A DNA stretch of 18,615 bases from an uncultured Bacteroides sp. Lineage in GTDB: Bacteria > Bacteroidota > Bacteroidia > Bacteroidales > Bacteroidaceae. This document shows, in pieces, positions 13,539 to 18,615 of this stretch (within the stretch, counting starts at the first letter, position 1; every line of letters begins with the position of its first letter). The DNA lies in NCBI GenBank assembly GCA_905197435.1, contig CAJJYX010000049.1, positions 1 to 18,615 of the forward strand. The letters run 5' to 3'. A program made the translations under genes and the position numbers. The notes below the pieces were generated by a model that saw nothing but the letters and a program-made list of their open reading frames with translations, ran no database searches and had not been told where the DNA came from.

Positions 13539-15086
13539 CTATATTTCGTCCGGCCAGGGAGCTGGTTGGTGGGTAGCACGCAACAGAGGACGTTGTGCAT
13601 CCACAGACCGGAGGTAATTACTCAATTTCCGTGACAACTCTTTGACGACTTCAGGTCTCTCTTGGGCCATATCATGCTTTTCACTGATGTCGGCAGGGAT
13701 GTTGAAAAGTTCCCGTCTACCGTCACCGAAGTAATACACCAGCTTCCAGTCGCCCGAGCGGATGGAACAAGTAGCTCCGATGCCCGGACCGGAGGGACCC
13801 CAGCTATTGGGGTAATGCCAGTAGATATCACGGTCTTTCATTTCACCTTTTCCCGTGAGTAATGGCATAAAACTGATGCCGTCGCGTTGCTGTACGGTTG
13901 TATAGTTGTTTATCCCCGCCATCTCAAGGATGGTGGGGAAGAAGTCTTCAATCATCAGATAGTGGTCGCATTTGGTTTGGGGAGTCACGACACCCGGCCA
14001 GCGAACAATCATCGGTTCACGTATGCCTCCTTCGTAGGCGGAACCTTTACCACTGTTGAGCGGATAGTTCTGGACATGCAGTTGTCCGGCACGAGTGTGA
14101 GCCGCCAAACCGCCATTGTCGGACATGAAGATGAGGATGGTATTTCCCGTCAGGTTGTTCTTGTCCAGATAGTCCATGATGTCTCCCAGACTTTTATCCA
14201 TACCTTCAATAAGGGTGGCGTAGGCGGCTTCTACCGGAGGAAGACCTTTGTCCAGATACTTCTGATAGAAACGCATGTCGGGCTGTATAGGGGTATGGAT
14301 GGCATAGTGTGCCATGTACAGAAAGAATGGCTTGTCGGTCTGCTGTGCATCGTCCAGTGCCTTCATGGCCTCTATGGTAAGGGCTTCGCTTAGGAAAGTG
14401 TCGGTTCCGTGGTACTTCTCCAGACCGGGTACGGCAGCCAGGGGACTTTTACCGTCTGCCTTGTTGCCAAAATTCTCCTTGCCATAGTAGCTGGCTGGTG
14501 AACCGGCGGCATGCCCGGCTATATTCACTTCAAACCCCATTTGCAGTGGGTCGGCTCCGGGAGTACCTTCGGCACCGAAGTGAGCTTTTCCACAATGGAT
14601 GGTGTGATAGCCGTGCTCTTTGAGCACTTCGGCCAGAGAGGTGACTTGTGTGGTCCGTTCCACGCCCGGCTCTTGGCAAATGCCGTTGACATTCCATTCC
14701 GGATAAATCATGACCGAGTCCGGTTGTTCATGGGTAGTGTTCTTACGGAGGGTCCAACTGGTGACGCGGTGTCTGGCGGCATTCATTCCCGTAAAAAGGC
14801 TGACACGCGTAGGTGAACTGATGCTGCATGCATAGGCCTGTGTAAACATTTTGCCCTGTGCGGCCATCCGCTCCATGTTGGGAGTATGATACGTATCGTT
14901 GTACTTGGTGCGCTGTGTCCAAAAGGGGAGGGAGGTATCTTGCCATCCCATGTCATCCACTAAGAACAGAATAATATTGGGCTGCCCATTTGGCGCAGGT
15001 GTGGCATCCCCGGACGGCATGCCATACGCTTCTCCCGCCATTCCGCATATTGGGAGCATGGCGGATAATAATAATTCGTTTCTCAT
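13539..15086 (-). CDS. Serine-type sulfatase, exported
   Basis: The 515-residue arylsulfatase-superfamily (S1) enzyme hydrolyses sulfate esters, most likely on glycans. The N-terminus has a hydrophobic segment (LLLSAMLPICGMAG) consistent with export; C14 is not in a good lipobox. Metal-binding LVDDMGWQD lies at 42-50. The formylglycine motif S-S-P-T-R (90-94) is followed by VSLFTG, with Ser90 in place of the usual cysteine. Anaerobic bacteria mature this with the radical-SAM enzyme anSME, which must be encoded elsewhere. Other hallmarks are GKAHFG, FFLYMAHYAIHTPIQ, FMSDNGG, GKGSAYEGGIREPMIVRWPG and DIYWHYPN. An in-frame stop directly precedes the ATG, which fixes the start. It lies 53 bases after the acyl-CoA ligase gene and 6 bases before the repeat-protein gene, with no promoter of its own visible. 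The substrate cannot be told; no SusC/SusD pair is present. Confidence 0.93.
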   Translation of the reverse strand: MRNELLLSAMLPICGMAGEAYGMPSGDATPAPNGQPNIILFLVDDMGWQDTSLPFWTQRTKYNDTYHTPNMERMAAQGKMFTQAYACSISSPTRVSLFTGMNAARHRVTSWTLRKNTTHEQPDSVMIYPEWNVNGICQEPGVERTTQVTSLAEVLKEHGYHTIHCGKAHFGAEGTPGADPLQMGFEVNIAGHAAGSPASYYGKENFGNKADGKSPLAAVPGLEKYHGTDTFLSEALTIEAMKALDDAQQTDKPFFLYMAHYAIHTPIQPDMRFYQKYLDKGLPPVEAAYATLIEGMDKSLGDIMDYLDKNNLTGNTILIFMSDNGGLAAHTRAGQLHVQNYPLNSGKGSAYEGGIREPMIVRWPGVVTPQTKCDHYLMIEDFFPTILEMAGINNYTTVQQRDGISFMPLLTGKGEMKDRDIYWHYPNSWGPSGPGIGATCSIRSGDWKLVYYFGDGRRELFNIPADISEKHDMAQERPEVVKELSRKLSNYLRSVDAQRPLLRATHQPAPWPDEI

Positions 15087-15139
15087 TTAGATAATAATTT
15101 AGAAAGGGTTAGATAGGTTATTGTTCAATGCCGGTTACG

Positions 15140-16798
15140 TTATCCTTTGGCCTCCTGATACAAGAAGCGTTTGATGGATTTCTTCGGCGTTTTTTCAAAT
15201 TCTTCAGGATAGATTTTCATTTTGGAAATCTGGCTGTATGCCGGCAGTTCCGCATTCAGCGCCACACGGTTTTCCTCCATGACGCGTTCGAGGTCGTCAT
15301 TGTTCAGGCCATGGGCAAAGGCATCGTCAAAGTCGGGATAAACCAGGCCTACAAGCCTCTCATTTTGTTGTACGATGATGCTTTCGGCTACATACGGCAT
15401 ATTGTTCAGTTTGTCTTCTATCTCTTCGGGGTAGATATTCTGGCCGCTCGGACCGAGGAGCATGTTCTTGCTGCGCCCCTTGATGCTGACGTTGCCTTCT
15501 GCGTCCATCAGGGCAAGGTCTCCGGTGTGCAGCCAGCCGTCTTTGTCGAGCACCTGTCCGGTAGCTTCCTCGTTCTTGTAATATCCCAACATCACATTGG
15601 GACCACGGCAGACAATCTCTCCCGGAACATTCTCCGGGTCGCGCGAGAGGATTCTCACTTCCATGCGCGGTGCGCTCTTTCCGCAAGAACCGGGTTTGAA
15701 GCGGGTCCAATCCTCGTAGCAGATAATAGGGCCGCATTCCGTCATTCCATAGCCTACCGTATACGGGAAGTCTATCATCTTCAAGAACTGCTCCACTTCC
15801 TGGTTGAAGGCAGCTCCTCCTATAATGATTTCTACAAAGTTGCCACCAAAGGCTTGTATCATTTGCTCGCGTACGGTGGCTTTTATCTTGTCGTTGATGA
15901 TGGGTACTTTCAGCAACAGCTTCATGGCTGGAGTTTCCAGTTTGGGCAGTACACTCTTCTTTATAATTTTCTCGATGATAAGCGGAACAGCCACAATCAA
16001 GTTGGGCTTCACCTCGGTAAAGGCTTGGAAGATGATTTTGGGGCTGGGCATGCGTGTAAGGAAGAAAATATGGCAGCCTACGGAGAATTCATACAGAAAT
16101 TCAAATGCAAGCCCGTACATGTGGGCCATGGGAAGCATGGAGACAATCTTATCACCGGCTTTCAGTGACAATACTTCAAAAGCGAAAGTTGTGTTTGACC
16201 ACAGGCTGCGGTAGGGCAGCATCACCCCTTTGGAGTAGCTGGTGGTGCCTGATGTATAGTTGATGACAGCCAGTTCGTCGGGCTGGTCCTTGTGATAGCT
16301 GATGTGTTCCTTGCGGAAGTTCTTGGGATATTTCTTGCCGAACATTTCGTTGAGATGTTCGCGGGCATAGTCCAGCTTTTCGCTACGGGAGACAAGGATA
16401 TAGAAGTCTGTCATCATCATGATGCCCTCCAGTAATGGCATGGCGCTCTCGTTGAGGTTTTCCCAGACTTGGTCGCCTACGAAAAGCAGTTTGGCTTCAG
16501 AATGGTTCACGATATTATGTATGTTGTCCGCCTTGAACTCGTGGAGGATAGGGACGATTACCGCGCCGTAGGTCAGCGTTGCGAGGAACGTTACGCCCCA
16601 ATGGGAGCTATTACGACCGCAGACGGCAATTTTATCACCTTTCTTGATGCCGCTTGCTTCAAAAATGATATGCAGTTTTTCTATTTTGCGGGCTACGTCC
16701 TTATATTGTAATGTTGCTCCTTTGTAGTCGGTCAGAGCGTCTAAATCCCAATTTTCCTTTATGCTATTCTCTATATAGGCGATAAAACTTTGTTCCAT
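15140..16798 (-). CDS. Long-chain acyl-CoA synthetase (AMP-binding)
   Basis: The 552-residue ANL-superfamily enzyme probably activates long-chain fatty acids with ATP and CoA. The motifs are the P-loop YTSGTTSYSKGV (181-192; the usual Gly-x-Pro is replaced by Ser-Tyr-Ser), YGMTECGPI (350-358), DGWLHTGDL (420-428), GRSKNMLLGPSGQNIYPEEIE (441-461) and the C-terminal EKTPKKSIKRF with the catalytic lysine. I start it at the ATG at 16798 (MEQSFIAYIENS). The frame stays open to a TTG at 16861, but the promoter's -7 box lies at 16839-16832, downstream of that TTG. It is first in a run of three minus-strand genes with the sulfatase and repeat protein, although a functional link is not obvious. A relative acting on another carboxylic acid is possible. 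Confidence 0.92.
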   Translation of the reverse strand: MEQSFIAYIENSIKENWDLDALTDYKGATLQYKDVARKIEKLHIIFEASGIKKGDKIAVCGRNSSHWGVTFLATLTYGAVIVPILHEFKADNIHNIVNHSEAKLLFVGDQVWENLNESAMPLLEGIMMMTDFYILVSRSEKLDYAREHLNEMFGKKYPKNFRKEHISYHKDQPDELAVINYTSGTTSYSKGVMLPYRSLWSNTTFAFEVLSLKAGDKIVSMLPMAHMYGLAFEFLYEFSVGCHIFFLTRMPSPKIIFQAFTEVKPNLIVAVPLIIEKIIKKSVLPKLETPAMKLLLKVPIINDKIKATVREQMIQAFGGNFVEIIIGGAAFNQEVEQFLKMIDFPYTVGYGMTECGPIICYEDWTRFKPGSCGKSAPRMEVRILSRDPENVPGEIVCRGPNVMLGYYKNEEATGQVLDKDGWLHTGDLALMDAEGNVSIKGRSKNMLLGPSGQNIYPEEIEDKLNNMPYVAESIIVQQNERLVGLVYPDFDDAFAHGLNNDDLERVMEENRVALNAELPAYSQISKMKIYPEEFEKTPKKSIKRFLYQEAKG

Positions 16799-16831
16799 GA
16801 TATTTGATTGCGCAGTTGGTTGAAAATTGTG

Positions 16832-16862
16832 CAAATATAAGGGTTTATATACAGAAAGCAAA
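16832..16862 (-). promoter_or_regulatory. Bacteroidetes promoter of the acyl-CoA synthetase gene
   Basis: On the minus strand TTTG (16862-16859), a 19-base spacer and TATATTTG (16839-16832) match the Bacteroides consensus perfectly. Transcription would start near 16825, about 27 bases before the ATG. Confidence 0.8.
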
Positions 16863-16916
16863 CTTTTAAAGAGAAAATAGCTTTTTGCGACAGGCTATCT
16901 TTAGATATTTTATGAA

Positions 16917-16981
16917 GGTAAAAGCACCCTGTTTCCTTGGCCACCGGAGAAGGCAGAGCTCCTCGGTGGCGAAGGGGGTGC
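16917..16981 (-). terminator. Possible terminator of the gmd-fcl transcript
   Basis: On the minus strand the nested stems GCACCC/GGGTGC and CCACCG/CGGTGG close with GGGTGCTTTTACC, a short U run. It lies about 95 bases beyond the fcl stop. The U tract is weak. Confidence 0.4.
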
Positions 16982-17042
16982 TTCCCGGTGTCGAGCCCTT
17001 TGCTCCCCGGTGCCGGAGAAATGCCCCATTCAAAAGGCATTT
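16924..17042. repeat. GC-rich intergenic element with nested hairpins
   Basis: GCACCC (16924-16929) pairs with GGGTGC (16976-16981), and inside it CCACCG (16941-16946) pairs with CGGTGG (16964-16969). CCCGGTG occurs directly repeated at 16984 and 17006, and CCGGAGAA at 16944 and 17013. A final hairpin AAATGCC/GGCATTT spans about 17019-17042. It is much richer in G and C than its A/T-rich flank at 16862-16923. No homologous protein is recognised in any frame. It may be a dispersed palindromic repeat or part of the 3' region of the fcl transcript. Confidence 0.55.
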
Positions 17043-17075
17043 TATGAATGGCGCAGGTCAGGTTGGGAGCATACT

Positions 17076-18155
17076 TTAGAGCTCACCCTTATACCAACTG
17101 TACATACGTTGTACTCCTTCTTCAATGTCAATCTTATGATGCCACCCCAGTGCGTGCAGTTTGCTGGGGTCGGTCAGTTTGCGCATGGTCCCGTCGGGTT
17201 TGGAAGCATCAAAGGTTAGTCGGCCTCGATAGCCTACGGTGCTGACAATCAGCTCTGCCAATTGCCGGATAGTAATCTCCTTGCCTGTGCCGATATTGAT
17301 GTGGCAGTTGCGGATGTCTTTGTCGCCTGGCTTGAAGGTATCCTTAAAGTCGACGTGTTCCATAACGAAGACACTGGCATCTGCCATCTCTTCGCTCCAG
17401 AGGAACTCACGTAAGGGGGTGCCGGTTCCCCAGAGTTTGACTTCCTCTTCGCTGACACCATATTTCCGGAGGATATCCAGGATGTCTTCTTTGCTGCTGT
17501 CTCCATTGATGCCTTCTACCGGACGTAGGTTCATGTCGTGGCGCACGGCATCCCAGTCACCTTGTTTCAGGCAGTGGGCAAGGTGTATCTTGCGTATCAT
17601 GGCGGGGAGTACATGGCTGCGCTCCAGGTCGAAGTTATCGTTCGGCCCATAAAGGTTGGTGGGCATTACGGCGATGTAGTTCGTGCCATATTGCAGGTTG
17701 AAGCTTTCGCACATTTTCAGTCCGGCTATTTTGGCGATGGCATACGGTTCGTTGGTGTATTCCAGCGGAGAGGTGAGGAGCGCGTCTTCCTTCATTGGCT
17801 GTTCGGCATCACGGGGATAGATGCAAGTGCTACCCAGGAAGAGGAGCTTTTTCACTCCGTGGCGGAAGCTTTCTCCGATAACGTTCTGCTGTATCTGCAG
17901 GTTCTTGTAGATGAAGTCGGCGCGGTAGATACTGTTGGCCATGATGCCACCTACAAAGGCGGCGGCAAGGAATACATATTCAGGTTGCTCCTCGTCGAAA
18001 AAGCGGCGTACGGCAACTCCGTCGAGCAGGTCGAGTTCTTTATGGGTCTTACCGATGAGGTTGGTGTATCCTTTCTCCTGAAGATTCTTCCAGATGGCAG
18101 AACCTACCAGTCCACGGTGGCCTGCTACATATACTTTGGCATTTTTATCTAACAT
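17076..18155 (-). CDS. fcl: GDP-L-fucose synthase
   Basis: The 359-residue short-chain dehydrogenase/reductase converts GDP-4-keto-6-deoxy-mannose to GDP-L-fucose with NADPH, the step after Gmd. The Rossmann motif is AGHRGLVG (11-18). The catalytic residues are Ser109 in LGSTCIYP and the Tyr138/Lys142 pair in YAIAK. PTNLYGPNDNFDLERSHVLPA is also characteristic. It is longer than the E. coli enzyme (about 321 residues) because of a lysine/aspartate-rich insertion at about 195-238, before VKLWGTGTPLREFLW. I start at the ATG at 18155 (MLDKNAKVYVAG); a TTG at 18185 would overlap the upstream stop and add ten unconserved residues. It lies 26 bases after gmd. The product feeds capsule and fucosylated surface glycoprotein synthesis. 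Confidence 0.96.
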   Translation of the reverse strand: MLDKNAKVYVAGHRGLVGSAIWKNLQEKGYTNLIGKTHKELDLLDGVAVRRFFDEEQPEYVFLAAAFVGGIMANSIYRADFIYKNLQIQQNVIGESFRHGVKKLLFLGSTCIYPRDAEQPMKEDALLTSPLEYTNEPYAIAKIAGLKMCESFNLQYGTNYIAVMPTNLYGPNDNFDLERSHVLPAMIRKIHLAHCLKQGDWDAVRHDMNLRPVEGINGDSSKEDILDILRKYGVSEEEVKLWGTGTPLREFLWSEEMADASVFVMEHVDFKDTFKPGDKDIRNCHINIGTGKEITIRQLAELIVSTVGYRGRLTFDASKPDGTMRKLTDPSKLHALGWHHKIDIEEGVQRMYSWYKGEL

Positions 18156-18181
18156 TGTTGTCTGAAAATTTAATTGTTCAT

Positions 18182-18615
18182 TCAAATCTCTTCGTTCCTT
18201 AAGTGCAGTTTCTTCACAAATTTCATGTCATGTTCTGCCATGATGTGTACCAATTCTTCAAAACTGGTTTGTTTCGGATTCCATCCCAGCAATGTTTTTG
18301 CTTTGGTGGGGTTTCCCAACAACTGTTCCACTTCTGCAGGACGGAAGTATTTGGGATCGACCTCTACGATGGTTTTTCCGGTTTGTGTGTCGATACCTTT
18401 TTCGTCTACTCCTTGACCTTCCCAACGCAGAGTGATGCCTACCTCCCGGAACGCCAATGTTGCAAACTCGCGTACGGTATGCATTTCTCCGGTAGCAATG
18501 ACGAAGTCTTCGGGGGTGTCGTGCTGCAGGATAAGCCACATGCACTCGATGTAGTCTTTGGCATATCCCCAGTCGCGGCGGGCATCCAGATTGCCCAGAT
18601 ATAGCTTGTCCTGGA
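18182..18615 (-). CDS. gmd: GDP-mannose 4,6-dehydratase, C-terminal part
   Basis: The frame runs off the right window edge, leaving about 143 C-terminal residues. The visible part begins DKLYLGNLDARRDWGYAKDY, the highly conserved Gmd segment that contacts the nucleotide sugar. It continues with HDTPEDFVIATGEMHTVREF, VDPKYFRPAEVEQLLGNPTKAK and LGWNPKQTSFEELVHIM. An internal ATG at 18541 is not the start, since the conserved sequence extends beyond it to the edge. Gmd removes water from GDP-D-mannose to form the 4-keto-6-deoxy intermediate that Fcl reduces. gmd-fcl is a standard pair, transcribed in that order. Confidence 0.96.
   Translation of the reverse strand, partial: QDKLYLGNLDARRDWGYAKDYIECMWLILQHDTPEDFVIATGEMHTVREFATLAFREVGITLRWEGQGVDEKGIDTQTGKTIVEVDPKYFRPAEVEQLLGNPTKAKTLLGWNPKQTSFEELVHIMAEHDMKFVKKLHLRNEEI

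Noticed and set aside
13539..15086. Polysaccharide utilisation locus around the sulfatase
   Set aside because: No SusC/SusD, glycoside hydrolase, hybrid two-component or ECF regulator is present in the window.
15128..16168. 346-residue plus-strand frame
   Set aside because: It is antisense to the acyl-CoA synthetase, whose motifs are complete on the other strand.
16771..17079. Small proteins on either strand across the GC-rich island
   Set aside because: One frame overlaps the synthetase promoter and start. Neither shows a family motif, and the composition is explained by the palindromes.

Overview
The window looks like chromosomal DNA of a gut Bacteroides or close relative (Bacteroidales). 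The reasons are the protein families present, the Bacteroidetes-type -7 boxes (TANNTTTG) upstream of many genes, the lack of convincing Shine-Dalgarno sequences, a serine-type sulfatase, and a small-RNA locus directly downstream of rplT. Genes are densely packed and mostly intact. I see no CRISPR array, insertion sequence, prophage, tRNA or rRNA.

Layout. (1) Bases 1 to about 95 read on the minus strand as the C-terminal part of a YchF/OLA1-type GTPase, and from about base 86 the plus strand reads as threonyl-tRNA synthetase. This is best explained as a chimeric contig end. (2) 86-1995, plus: the translation cluster thrS (3' part), infC, rpmI, rplT, with candidate leader hairpins and a strong terminator. 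(3) 2060-2660: a promoter-to-terminator non-coding RNA, probably the Bacteroidales-1/6S-like RNA, then a seven-unit array of about 22-bp hairpin repeats. (4) 2662-6178, minus: an operon iorA-iorB-paaK for ferredoxin-linked oxidation of aromatic 2-oxoacids and interconversion of arylacetyl-CoA and arylacetate. (5) 6255-8279, minus: mltG (peptidoglycan transglycosylase) and an exported TolB-like beta-propeller protein, each with its own -7 box. (6) 8458-12186, plus: an AspT/YidE-type transporter with two RCK_C domains, then a class III fructose-1,6-bisphosphatase. (7) 12187-12251: a telomere-like (GATTAGG)n hairpin between two convergent genes. (8) 12252-16798, minus: a long-chain acyl-CoA ligase/synthetase with a textbook Bacteroides promoter, a serine-type sulfatase, and an exported protein with ten exact 16-residue repeats. 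(9) 16862-17075: a GC-rich, hairpin-rich intergenic element. (10) 17076-18615, minus: fcl and the 3' part of gmd, which make GDP-L-fucose for surface glycans.

The coding content is mostly standard Bacteroides housekeeping and metabolism. The most unusual features are non-coding or architectural: the 22-bp hairpin array, the GC-rich palindromic element, the telomere-like hairpin, the candidate leader structures around infC/rpmI/rplT, and the in-register 16-residue repeat protein encoded with a sulfatase. I found no clear new defence or mobile system.
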